Shown: in pieces, positions 56,828-64,000 of the stretch | How positions within the stretch are numbered: the first letter of the stretch is position 1 | Layout: the number at the start of each line of letters is the position of its first letter | Source: Desulfosarcina widdelii | GTDB taxonomy: Bacteria; Desulfobacterota; Desulfobacteria; Desulfobacterales; Desulfosarcinaceae | Length of the DNA stretch: 64,000 bases | Assembly (NCBI RefSeq): GCF_009688965.1 | Contig: NZ_AP021875.1 | Coordinates: forward strand, 3,968,001-4,032,000 | Direction: 5' to 3' | Translations under genes and position numbers: made by a program | The notes under the pieces: generated by a model | The model's database searches: none | Seen by the model: the letters and a program-made list of their open reading frames with translations, nothing else | Told to the model about the DNA's origin: nothing

Positions 56828-59527
56828 ATGCCCATGAGCGTACGCAATCTCGATTCGCTTTTCAATCCCTCCTCGGTGGCCCTGATAGGTGCCAGCGCCA
56901 CACCGCAGACCGTGGGCGCGGTCGCCACGCGCAATATCTTCGCCGCCGGCTTCCATGGCGACATATACCTGGTCAATCCTCGGCGTTCGGAAATCGACGG
57001 GCATCCCTGCTTCAAAGATGTCGCCAGCCTGCCGGCGGCTCCAGACCTGGCCGTGATTGCCACCCCGCCGGATTCGGTGCCCGGCGTGATCTCCCAACTG
57101 GGCGACCGGGGAACCAGAGCGGCTGTGGTGATTACCGCCGGTTTCGGTGAAGGGGGCAGCGCACGGGGCAAGGCCCTCTGTGACGCCATGCTTGAAGCGG
57201 CGCATCCTCACCTGATGCGCATCGTCGGCCCGAACTGCTTCGGTCTGATGCTGCCCAGGCTGGACCTCAACGCCAGCTTCATTCACCTCCAGCCCCTGCC
57301 AGGGCGGCTTGCCTTCGTGGCCCAATCCGGGGCTCTGCTAGCCACGGTAGCAGACTGGGCAACCCATCGACGCATCGGTTTTTCCCACCTGGTATCGCTG
57401 GGGGACATGGCCGACGTCGATTTCGGGGACACCCTCGACTACCTCAGTGCGGACAGCCACACGCGCGCCATCCTGCTTTATATCGAGTCCATCACCCATG
57501 CCCGCAAGTTCATGTCGGCGGCACGGGCGGCGGCACGCGTCAAACCGGTCATCGTGGTCAAGGCCGGGCGCTACCGGGAGAGTGCAACGGCAGCCGCCTC
57601 TCACACCGGGGCCATGGCCGGCAGCGACGCCGTATACGAGGCCGCGTTCAAACGGGCGGGCATCCTGCGCGTCAACGATCTGGAAGCCCTGTTCGACGCG
57701 GTCTCCACCCTGGGGCTGATGCAGCCCGTAGCCGGCGACCGTCTGGCCATCGTGACCAACGGCGGCGGCATCGGCGTCATGGCCACCGACACCCTGATGT
57801 ACAAACAGGGAACCCTGGCCCGATTTTCCGAGAACACCGTGGAGCGTCTGAATCAGATCCTTCCGCCCACCTGGTCCCACGGCAATCCGGTGGATGTCAT
57901 CGGCGACGCCACACCCCAGCGATATGTCGATGCCTTGCTGGCCATCATGGATGACCGAGGTGTGGACGCCGTGCTGGCGATGAACTGCCCCACCGCCATT
58001 GGCTCCGGCACGGAGACGGCCCGGGCGGTTCTGGATGCGATCAAAGCGCGATCCTCCAATGCCCGCCGCTGCGGCCTGCTCACCTGCTGGATCGGGGAGG
58101 GGCCGGGCGAGGCGGCCCGCAAAATGTTCATCGAGCAAGGCATCCCCAGCTACGAAACCCCGACCAAGGCCGTGCGGGGGTTCATGCAGATGGTGCGTTA
58201 CCGCCACAGCCAGGACATGCTCATGGAGGTGCCGGCCAACATTCCTGAAGCCTTTTCTCCGGACCGCAAAGCCGTCCGGGATCTCATCGATGTGGTCCTG
58301 GCCCAGGGGCGCGACTGGCTGCTGGAAACCGAAGCCAAAGCGGTGCTCGGGTCCTATGGCATTGACGTGGTGCCGACGACGACAGCCGAAACCCCCGAAG
58401 AGGCCGCCGACATCGCTTCGAAAATGACCGGTCCCTATGTATTGAAAGTCCTTTCCAAAGAAATCCTGCACAAATCCGATGCCGGCGGCGTGGCCCTCGA
58501 TCTGGAGACGCCCGGTGCCGTGGCCGAGCGCGCGGCCTGGATGAAAGAGCATTTCGGTTTGACGGCGGCCGATGGCAGCGCCCTTCAATTCAGCGTCCAG
58601 CCCATGATCGAAAAAGCCCATGCCCAAGAACTGATCGTGGGCATGCATGTGGACCTTCAGTTCGGGCCGGTGCTGCTCTTCGGCCACGGCGGCACGGCCA
58701 CGGAAATTATCGGGGACCGCTGCCTGGCCCTTCCGCCGCTGAACATGAAGCTGGCCCGCGAAATGATTGACGGCACGCGCATTTCACGCCTGCTGGCCGG
58801 CTACCGGGGAGTGCCGGGGGCCGACCTGGAGGAGATTGCCGCGGCCCTGCTCAAGGTCTCGCAACTGGTCTGCGACTTTGCCGAAATCGTGGAACTGGAT
58901 ATCAATCCGCTCCTGGCCGATCCCCGGGGGGTGCTGGCCCTCGACGCACGCATCAGGATTCAGCCGGCGGAGGGCCCGGCCAACCGGCGCCTGGCCATCT
59001 GCCCCTATCCGGTGGAATTGGAGCAGACAATCCGCCTGGCCGACGGTCAGCAACTGCTCCTGCGGCCAATCCGCCCGGAAGACGAGCCGGCCTTTCAACG
59101 GCTTTTCGCCAGCCTGCCGCTCGAAACCATTCGCCTGCGCTTTTTGCACGTGATGAAAATGCTGCCCAAGGCCCTGGTCTGCCGCCTGACCCAGATCGAC
59201 TACGATCGCGAAATGGCCCTGGTGCTGACCGAGGGTGACGGACGGACGGACGGAAATCTTTACGGCATTGTACGGTTCAGTGCCGACCCGGACATCGAAA
59301 AGGCGGAATTCGCCATCCTTCTGGGGGATGAGAAGACCGGCCTCGGTTTGGGACCCATGCTGATGCGGCGCATCATCGACTATGCGCGCAGCCGGGGCAT
59401 TCGCAGAATTTTCGGCGAGGTTCTCAGCGACAACCGCTCCATGCTGGCCCTGTGCAAGGCCTTGGGCTTCAGCCGCCGCAGTGTGCCGGGTGATCCTGGA
59501 GTCATGGAAGTCACGCTGGACCTGTGA
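56828..59527 (+). CDS. ADP-forming acyl-CoA synthetase fused to GNAT acetyltransferase (Pat-like)
   Basis: 899 aa. The first ~460 residues are the alpha-like half of an NDP-forming acyl-CoA synthetase (CoA-binding FNPSSVALIGAS, IVGPNCFG, and SHTGAMAGSDAVYEAAF with the candidate phospho-His), residues ~475-700 the ATP-grasp beta-like half (GPYVLKVLSKEILHKSDAGGV), and ~735-899 a GNAT domain (LLRPIRPEDEPAFQRLF; acetyl-CoA loop GLGLGPMLMRRIIDYARSRGI). The same architecture is found in protein lysine acetyltransferases (Pat/YfiQ) that silence acyl-CoA synthetases; the retained His leaves open a catalytic synthetase role. An ACP gene follows in 30 nt. ATG 56828 or 56834. Confidence 0.88.
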   Translation: MPMSVRNLDSLFNPSSVALIGASATPQTVGAVATRNIFAAGFHGDIYLVNPRRSEIDGHPCFKDVASLPAAPDLAVIATPPDSVPGVISQLGDRGTRAAVVITAGFGEGGSARGKALCDAMLEAAHPHLMRIVGPNCFGLMLPRLDLNASFIHLQPLPGRLAFVAQSGALLATVADWATHRRIGFSHLVSLGDMADVDFGDTLDYLSADSHTRAILLYIESITHARKFMSAARAAARVKPVIVVKAGRYRESATAAASHTGAMAGSDAVYEAAFKRAGILRVNDLEALFDAVSTLGLMQPVAGDRLAIVTNGGGIGVMATDTLMYKQGTLARFSENTVERLNQILPPTWSHGNPVDVIGDATPQRYVDALLAIMDDRGVDAVLAMNCPTAIGSGTETARAVLDAIKARSSNARRCGLLTCWIGEGPGEAARKMFIEQGIPSYETPTKAVRGFMQMVRYRHSQDMLMEVPANIPEAFSPDRKAVRDLIDVVLAQGRDWLLETEAKAVLGSYGIDVVPTTTAETPEEAADIASKMTGPYVLKVLSKEILHKSDAGGVALDLETPGAVAERAAWMKEHFGLTAADGSALQFSVQPMIEKAHAQELIVGMHVDLQFGPVLLFGHGGTATEIIGDRCLALPPLNMKLAREMIDGTRISRLLAGYRGVPGADLEEIAAALLKVSQLVCDFAEIVELDINPLLADPRGVLALDARIRIQPAEGPANRRLAICPYPVELEQTIRLADGQQLLLRPIRPEDEPAFQRLFASLPLETIRLRFLHVMKMLPKALVCRLTQIDYDREMALVLTEGDGRTDGNLYGIVRFSADPDIEKAEFAILLGDEKTGLGLGPMLMRRIIDYARSRGIRRIFGEVLSDNRSMLALCKALGFSRRSVPGDPGVMEVTLDL

Positions 59528-59557
59528 CTGTCCCGTTGTTATTGGAAAGGAACGACC

Positions 59558-59803
59558 ATGCAGAATGAAGAAATTGACCGGATCGTACTGGAGATGCTGG
59601 GCCAGGTGGCACCCGAAGCGCCGTTGGACAACCTGGACGCCCAGCGGCCGTTTCGGGATCAGTTTGCGTTCGACTCCGTCGATTTTCTCAATTTCATACT
59701 CAAGCTGGAAGAGAAAACCGGCGTCAGCATTCCGGAGCTGGATTATCCCGCCCTTTCCAGTCTGGAGGGCTGCCGCAGCTATCTCGGGGCCGGCTCGCAA
59801 TAA
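59558..59803 (+). CDS. acyl carrier protein
   Basis: 81-aa acidic four-helix protein with the phosphopantetheine serine in FAFDSVDFLNFI (Ser in DSVDF). SD GGAAAGGA fits ATG 59558. It is not beside fatty-acid synthesis genes but 30 nt after the acyl-CoA synthetase/GNAT fusion, so it may carry an acyl group to or from that enzyme. Partner relation is inference from spacing. Confidence 0.85.
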   Translation: MQNEEIDRIVLEMLGQVAPEAPLDNLDAQRPFRDQFAFDSVDFLNFILKLEEKTGVSIPELDYPALSSLEGCRSYLGAGSQ

Positions 59804-59842
59804 TTCATCGCCCTGTGGCAATGCTTATCGGACGCTGCTGTC

Positions 59843-61258
59843 TCATCCCTGCCGCAGTCGCCCCCGAAACATCGAAAAAAAAATCCCCACCGAGCATAGA
59901 AAAACCGAAACCGAGAAAATCACCCTGGAACTGACTAGAAAACGGCTATAATTTTCCGGTGCAATCGCCTGCTGACCGATCATCAGAGACAGAACCATAG
60001 TGGCAACGGCCATGCTGACCATCTGCCCCAGTAGTCGCATGGTGGCCACGGCACCGGAAGCGATGCCGTAATCCTTTTTGGCAACGGCCCCCATGATAGC
60101 ACTCATGTTGGGCGAGGAGAATATGGCAAACCCGAAACCAAGCAGCACGAGGTTGCCGACGATGCCATTAATCGAGGTCCGGGTGTGCAGTTGCGTGAAA
60201 ACAGCCATCCCCAGGGCGGTGATGGCCATGCCCCCCGTGGCCAGCAGGCGGGGCTGTATACGGTCGGAAAGGCGTCCGGCCAGCGGTGAGAAAACCGCCA
60301 TGATCACCGGCTGGGCCATGAGCACCATGCCGGCGCTCTGCGGTGTCATGCCCTTGATGTACTGTAGGTAGAGGCTCATCATAAAAGTGACGGCAAACGT
60401 GGCCGAGTAGTTGAGCAGCGCCGCCAAGCTGGAGAAGGCAAACGTCCGGTTTTCCACGAACAGGGATACGTCGAACACCGGGTGGGATGATCGCAACTGG
60501 TGCCGGAAAAAGAGAATCAGCCCCGACAGTCCGGTGGGAATCAGGACCCATCCTGCCGTCGAAGGCAGAATCGTCGCGCCGTAAACCAGACAGAAAATGG
60601 CCCCGGCGTAAATCAGGCAGCCGGAAAAATCGAACCGCCGACTGTGGGCGTCGGCCCATTCCCCCTTGAGAAAAACAAAGGTGACGGCGACGGAGCCGAG
60701 TCCCAGGGGAAACATCGCCAGGAAAATGCTGCGCCAGCCAAAATGCTGAGTGAGGAAGCCGCCGGCAAACGGTCCTACCGAAAGCCCCACGTACACTGCT
60801 GCCACATAGATCCCGATGGCCCGCCCACGCTTTTGGGGCGGGAAAATGGAGGTCAGAATGGCCATTCCCGTAGTCACGAACAGGGCCGCGCCCAGGCCCT
60901 GGATCACCCGCAGGAAAAGAAACCAGGCGCTGGTGTGCACGAAAGCCGCCGCCGTCGCGCCAAGGGTATAGACGATCAGGCCGGTGCTGAACACCTTCTT
61001 GCGGCCATGGATATCGGCAAGTTTGCCGGCCGGAATCAGGGCCACGGACATGGCCAGCAGATAGGATGTGGCCACCCAGCTCAGTTGCACGGCATTCATC
61101 TGCAAGTGGTCTTGAATGGTCGGCAGGGCGACATTGACCGATGAAATCATGAACGGTCCCATGAAGGAAGTCAGGGTGGCCACGAAAAGGGCGGACCGTT
61201 CCAGGGCGGCCTGATTTTCGGGCTCGGGTTCTGTCGGTGATTTAGGATCGAATGTCAA
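59843..61258 (-). CDS. MFS transporter, DHA2 (14-TM) type
   Basis: 471 aa, about 14 hydrophobic segments. Motif A is GKLADIHGRKKVF, and the DHA2 opening is ISSVNVALPTIQDHL; LSVGPFAGGFL is the antiporter motif C. Likely exports a toxic or signalling compound. Starts at TTG 61258 with AGGAAGG at 6 nt. It diverges from the epimerase gene; a promoter with a long palindrome lies between them. Different sequence from the DHA2 pump at 1.6-3.1 kb. Confidence 0.87.
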   Translation of the reverse strand: MTFDPKSPTEPEPENQAALERSALFVATLTSFMGPFMISSVNVALPTIQDHLQMNAVQLSWVATSYLLAMSVALIPAGKLADIHGRKKVFSTGLIVYTLGATAAAFVHTSAWFLFLRVIQGLGAALFVTTGMAILTSIFPPQKRGRAIGIYVAAVYVGLSVGPFAGGFLTQHFGWRSIFLAMFPLGLGSVAVTFVFLKGEWADAHSRRFDFSGCLIYAGAIFCLVYGATILPSTAGWVLIPTGLSGLILFFRHQLRSSHPVFDVSLFVENRTFAFSSLAALLNYSATFAVTFMMSLYLQYIKGMTPQSAGMVLMAQPVIMAVFSPLAGRLSDRIQPRLLATGGMAITALGMAVFTQLHTRTSINGIVGNLVLLGFGFAIFSSPNMSAIMGAVAKKDYGIASGAVATMRLLGQMVSMAVATMVLSLMIGQQAIAPENYSRFLVSSRVIFSVSVFLCSVGIFFSMFRGRLRQG

Positions 61259-61378
61259 AGCAAACCTTCCTCAAAATAGACGCTAAAATACAAATATTGG
61301 GCTTTTTGCCGATCCGTCAACACCGGTTCCCCTTGCGGCCACAACAGCAACCTTCATTGCGATCCTGCCATCTTTTCG

Positions 61379-61408
61379 TTGACAACAAGAGGTCCTCATT
61401 ACTATAAC
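61379..61408 (+). promoter_or_regulatory. strong sigma-70-type promoter
   Basis: TTGACA (61379-61384), 18-nt spacer, TATAAC (61403-61408). Its start point would fall at the left edge of the palindrome at 61412-61444. Confidence 0.68.
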
Positions 61409-61411
61409 TAC

Positions 61412-61444
61412 GTTATATTTTTGAATCACATTCAAAAATATAAC
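61412..61444. promoter_or_regulatory. 33-bp perfect palindrome, operator candidate
   Basis: Arm GTTATATTTTTGAAT, 3-nt centre CAC, then the exact reverse complement: 15 of 15 pairs. It starts right after the -10 box of the promoter above. It could be a repressor operator or form a stable hairpin at the 5' end of the mRNA. No T tract follows, so it is not a plain terminator. Confidence 0.65.
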
Positions 61445-61458
61445 AGGAATAGAAAACG

Positions 61459-61581
61459 ATGAGCAGCCTTTATTGCATGAAAACCATCATCAACAAGTCC
61501 TTCTCCCAACGGCTCTTTTTATCCAGGCTTGCGCACTATCCCGTCCTCGCCCGGTTGGAAAATCTGGTGGATGTCACCTGA
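61459..61581 (+). CDS. possible 40-aa leader-size peptide
   Basis: ATG 61459 is the first start codon downstream of the promoter and palindrome, with AGGA 10 nt upstream. The peptide (MSSLYCMKTIINKSF..., ending ENLVDVT) is not recognised and has no codon cluster suggesting attenuation. It may be a real small protein, a gene remnant, or spurious. Confidence 0.3.
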   Translation: MSSLYCMKTIINKSFSQRLFLSRLAHYPVLARLENLVDVT

Positions 61582-61640
61582 AGCCGGATCTCACAAGCAA
61601 CCAAACAGCATCGCTTGTACGAATCGGTCTTGGAGCGAAT

Positions 61641-62600
61641 ATGCACAACATTTTCATCACGGGAAGTTCGGGCTATTTGGGTACCCGGCTCATCGAGGAA
61701 CTCGGAGCGAAAGAAAACGCGGGTTCCATCGTGGGAACGGATATCGTCGCCCCCCGAAACGAGACGGACAAGTGCACCTTTTTGAACATGGACATCCGTG
61801 ATCCCGGCATGGATCGGGTGCTGTCCCGACACGATATCGATACGGTGATCCATCTCGCCTTTGTCGTCAAACCAATTCACGATCTTGCCCGGATGCACGA
61901 CATCGACACCAACGGCACCCGCAACGTGCTGCAAAAATCGGTTGATGCCGGCGTCCGGCACATCGTTGCCGTCAGCAGCACCCTGGCCTACGGCGCCCAT
62001 CCGGACAATCCTCCCGAACTGAAGGAAGAGAATCCCCTGCGCGGCAACCGCAGCTATCCCTATGGTTACAACAAGGCCCGGGTGGATGAAATGATCCAGG
62101 ATTTTGCCGCCGACCACCCGGAAATCACGGTCACCATCCTGCGGCCCTGTACCGTCTTCGGCCCAACGGTGGACAACTACGTTTCGCGAATGCTTTTCCA
62201 GCCCCTTACCGTCGGAATTCAGGGAAGCAACCCCCGGGTCCAGTTCGTCCATGAAGAAGATTTTGTCCGGGCCTGCCTGATTGCTGTCGAAAAAAGGATT
62301 CCAGGTGTCTTCAACATCGTCGGGAAAGGAGCGCTGACGACAAAAGAAGTCGCTTCAATCACCGGGACACGAATCATCCCGCTGCCTGCATTTTTGCTGT
62401 ACCCACTGGTGGAGATCCTGTGGCGCCTGCGTGTGCCGGTCATCGAAGTCAACCGGGGATACCTGGATTACGCCCGCCATGGTTTCGTTGCCGGCGGCAG
62501 AAAAGCCGAGATCGAACTTGGATTTGTCCCGGACTTCTCCTCCAGGCAGGTTCTGGAGGATACGGCAAGGAGGCGTCGCTATGCTGACCGCCAAACGTAA
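61641..62600 (+). CDS. NAD-dependent epimerase/dehydratase (extended SDR)
   Basis: 319 aa. Rossmann motif ITGSSGYLGTRL (G-x2-G-x2-G) at residues 6-17, acidic NAD ribose contact in GTDIVAP, HLAFVVKP, catalytic Ser-Ser-Thr in AVSSTLAYG and the Y-x3-K pair in YPYGYNKARVDE. The C-terminal substrate domain is typical of nucleotide-sugar or lipid epimerases/reductases, but the sugar substrate cannot be named. ATG 61641 (GGAG 6 nt upstream) was chosen; the open frame extends 56 codons upstream without a sensible start. The next gene overlaps its end by 20 nt. Confidence 0.87.
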   Translation: MHNIFITGSSGYLGTRLIEELGAKENAGSIVGTDIVAPRNETDKCTFLNMDIRDPGMDRVLSRHDIDTVIHLAFVVKPIHDLARMHDIDTNGTRNVLQKSVDAGVRHIVAVSSTLAYGAHPDNPPELKEENPLRGNRSYPYGYNKARVDEMIQDFAADHPEITVTILRPCTVFGPTVDNYVSRMLFQPLTVGIQGSNPRVQFVHEEDFVRACLIAVEKRIPGVFNIVGKGALTTKEVASITGTRIIPLPAFLLYPLVEILWRLRVPVIEVNRGYLDYARHGFVAGGRKAEIELGFVPDFSSRQVLEDTARRRRYADRQT

Positions 62601-63063
62601 AAACCGTCTCTCCGAATTTTCCTTAAAAACAAAATTGCCAACCGCCTGAATCCTGGCCCTCCTGTTTTTCCTGGAATTCTGGATCAGTCGCGGTATGCGG
62701 TGGATCGGGGCGGCACTCTACCTGCTGTTGTGGCTGGGGTCCTATGGGGTGATCTATGCCGGTGCCTGTCGGGACTGGGTTTATTACGACAAAAGTTGTC
62801 CGATTCCCCTGGAAGGAGGCTGCGTCCATCGCTTTTTCAGATCGGGGAGTGGCCGGTTCGGCGTTGCGAGCCTGCTGTGGGCGACCTTTGCCTATGTCAT
62901 GCGGGTATTCCTGCCCCTGTTCATCGTTGTCAGGGAGCGACTGGTCGCCATCGGTCTGGCACATATCGGCGTGCTGGCTTTGTTCTGGATCGTTCATCTC
63001 TATCTCGCCGCCTGTCCCAATTGCGTCAATTTTCGCTGCCCGCTGAACCGCGAAACCAAATAA
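62581..63063 (+). pseudogene. small membrane-protein gene interrupted by an in-frame TGA
   Basis: ATG 62581 has a perfect SD (AAGGAGG, 7-nt spacing) and overlaps the epimerase gene. The frame runs MLTAKRKNRLSEFSLKTKL for 22 codons, meets TGA at 62647-62649, and continues open in the same frame to 63063 with ILALLFFLEFWISRGMRW..., several more hydrophobic helices and a Cys-containing end (YLAACPNCVNFRCPLN). The sequence on both sides forms one sensible protein of about 160 aa, so the TGA is either a nonsense change of a Trp (TGG) codon, a selenocysteine codon, or a sequencing error. A shorter product from ATG 62695 would lose the first helix. Confidence 0.68.
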
Positions 63064-63132
63064 AATCCAAAATGAACGGCATGTCTTAACTTCAAACCGC
63101 GATACAATTCACGCCCATGGTGCCCCCTCCCC

Positions 63133-63162
63133 TTGTGTTGACGTCCCTTTGCGTTGTATAAT
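63133..63162 (+). promoter_or_regulatory. promoter candidate for the solute-binding protein gene
   Basis: Perfect TATAAT at 63157-63162 with a poor TTGTGT (63133-63138) 18 nt upstream. The gene starts about 160 nt downstream. Confidence 0.5.
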
Positions 63163-63325
63163 TAACATTGGTGTTTTTACCACTGAAGTGCCGGAAGGCC
63201 AGATCTCCCCGGGATAAAAATGTTGAACAGGACAATATGGAATTGCAGCTGAACGCGCTGGGTTAACCGACGACACAAAGTCGCTCCGGGAATTGCCTTA
63301 TTTTGCCCTGGAAATGGCGAACGCT

Positions 63326-64000
63326 ATGAAAAAGAATGTTTTCATTGTCGGTTTAGGGGTATTGCTCATCGCGGCGTTTCCGGGAACGACTGCCGCCGAT
63401 GAACCCATGCCTGACTTTCACATCATGACCGAGCACTGGATTCCCTACCAGTTCGTGAAAGACGACACTCTTCAGGGCATCTCAGTCGATCTTCTCGTAG
63501 ATCTGCTCAAGCGCGTTGGATCGCGCCAGGGGCGGGCCGATATAGAAATCGTTCCGTGGGCCAGGGGCTACCGTTTTGCCCAGAAAGAAGAAAATGCGAT
63601 TCTCTTCCTGACTTCCCGAACGCCGCAGCGGGAGACACTGTTCAAATGGGTCGGCCCCGTGATCCAGAACCGCTGGGAACTGATCGCTAAAAAGAATCGA
63701 CACTTCAAATTCGATTCCCAGGCCGAACTGTTGAACTATACTTACGGTACCGTCATCGACGATGTCGGCGAGCAATTTCTGCTCAACCTTGGCATCCAGA
63801 AAGAACGGCTTGAAAGAACTTCGGCTTATGCCAACTGCATCAAGATGCTGCGGGCCGACAGGGTCGATATGGTCGTGATGAGCTGGGAGACGTTCAGCCT
63901 GTTCGCCAGCCGGGAAGATATCGATGCGTCCGACTTCGAAAGTGTTACCACACTGGCTTCAAGCGATCTGTATTACGCTTTTCATAAAAACGCCCCCCAG
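63326..64000 (+). CDS. periplasmic solute-binding protein (family 3-like), C-terminus beyond window
   Basis: 225 codons are visible and the frame is still open at 64000. A signal peptide (MKKNVFIVGLGVLLIAAFPG, cleavage near TAADE) precedes a type 3 binding-protein fold: FHIMTEHWIPYQFVKDDTLQGISVDLLVDLLKRVG is the first substrate-pocket segment and WARGYRFAQKEENAILFLTSRTPQRE the second; YTYGTVIDDVGEQFLLNLG and LRADRVDMVVMSW complete lobe 2. These resemble free-standing SBP_bac_3 proteins (amino acids or signal input) rather than clear transporter components. An in-frame ATG at 63314 is an alternative start; no strong SD. Confidence 0.85.
   Translation, partial: MKKNVFIVGLGVLLIAAFPGTTAADEPMPDFHIMTEHWIPYQFVKDDTLQGISVDLLVDLLKRVGSRQGRADIEIVPWARGYRFAQKEENAILFLTSRTPQRETLFKWVGPVIQNRWELIAKKNRHFKFDSQAELLNYTYGTVIDDVGEQFLLNLGIQKERLERTSAYANCIKMLRADRVDMVVMSWETFSLFASREDIDASDFESVTTLASSDLYYAFHKNAPQ

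Noticed and set aside
62647..62649. TGA as a confident selenocysteine codon
   Set aside because: Hydrophobic helix context, no visible redox motif at that position and no clear SECIS hairpin directly after it; kept only as one of three explanations.
63139..63162. TTGACG as -35 for the TATAAT at 63157
   Set aside because: The spacer would be only 13 nt; TTGTGT at 18 nt was listed instead with low confidence.

Overview
The window is about 58-60% GC by eye and densely coded, and it reads as chromosome of a Desulfobacterota (deltaproteobacterial) anaerobe close to the Desulfosarcina/Desulfobacteraceae type. That placement is inference. It rests on a complete methylmalonyl-CoA propionate module built around a transcarboxylase, a Na+-type N-ATPase operon, NifU/NifS-type Fe-S assembly, HypAB hydrogenase maturation, a sigma-54 two-component circuit beside an acyl-CoA synthetase, and many small dispersed palindromic repeats. 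No sulfate-reduction gene, rRNA, tRNA, CRISPR array, phage or transposase gene was seen.

Layout. 0-1.5 kb (minus strand): start of aroE and pheA, preceded by a Phe/Tyr-rich leader peptide and two tandem terminator hairpins that look like a ribosome-mediated attenuator. 1.6-6.4 kb: MFS exporter, an unknown two-part protein, an isochorismatase-like hydrolase and a 2-hydroxyacid dehydrogenase. 6.5-8.5 kb: an AT-richer accessory patch with a HEPN-like protein, a nucleotidyltransferase and a DUF6933-like protein in overlapping frames. 8.5-10.3 kb: diaminopropionate ammonia-lyase and small proteins. 11-18.5 kb (minus): sensor kinase, sigma-54 response regulator, SatP-type acetate/propionate permease and PrpE-type acyl-CoA synthetase; a consensus -24/-12 promoter and two upstream activator-like sites precede satP. 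19-21.5 kb (minus): queA-tgt (queuosine) and a NifU-C scaffold. 21.8-24 kb: CPA2-type antiporter.

24.1-35.1 kb (plus) is the metabolic core: TetR regulator, methylmalonyl-CoA mutase, MeaB GTPase, carboxyltransferase (12S-like), a 69-aa OadG-like small subunit, a pyruvate-carboxyltransferase/biotin fusion (5S+1.3S-like), then sucC and sucD. With prpE/satP at 11-13.8 kb these convert propionate to succinate: propionyl-CoA takes its carboxyl group from oxaloacetate and mutase plus SucCD deliver succinate and ATP. No biotin carboxylase and no methylmalonyl-CoA epimerase are in the window. 35.3-36.5 kb holds hypAB; 36.8-40.5 kb an old-yellow-enzyme family protein, a DUF4139 remnant and nifSU; 41-43.7 kb a MEMO-family protein and the nicotinamide salvage pair pncA-pncB; 44-49.5 kb an anion permease, two unknown membrane proteins and a metal P1B-ATPase/MarR pair.

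49.7-56.4 kb is the nine-gene N-ATPase operon atpDCQRBEFAG, with Na+-ligand residues in the c subunit and no separate delta gene. 56.7-59.8 kb is a second sigma-54-type promoter, an ADP-forming acyl-CoA synthetase/GNAT fusion and an acyl carrier protein. 59.8-64 kb is an MFS exporter, a long perfect palindrome downstream of a promoter, an NAD-dependent epimerase, a membrane-protein gene broken by an in-frame TGA, and the start of a periplasmic solute-binding protein. At least five families of small repeats punctuate the intergenic spaces, including a ~125-bp element whose core is conserved while its terminal inverted repeats change.
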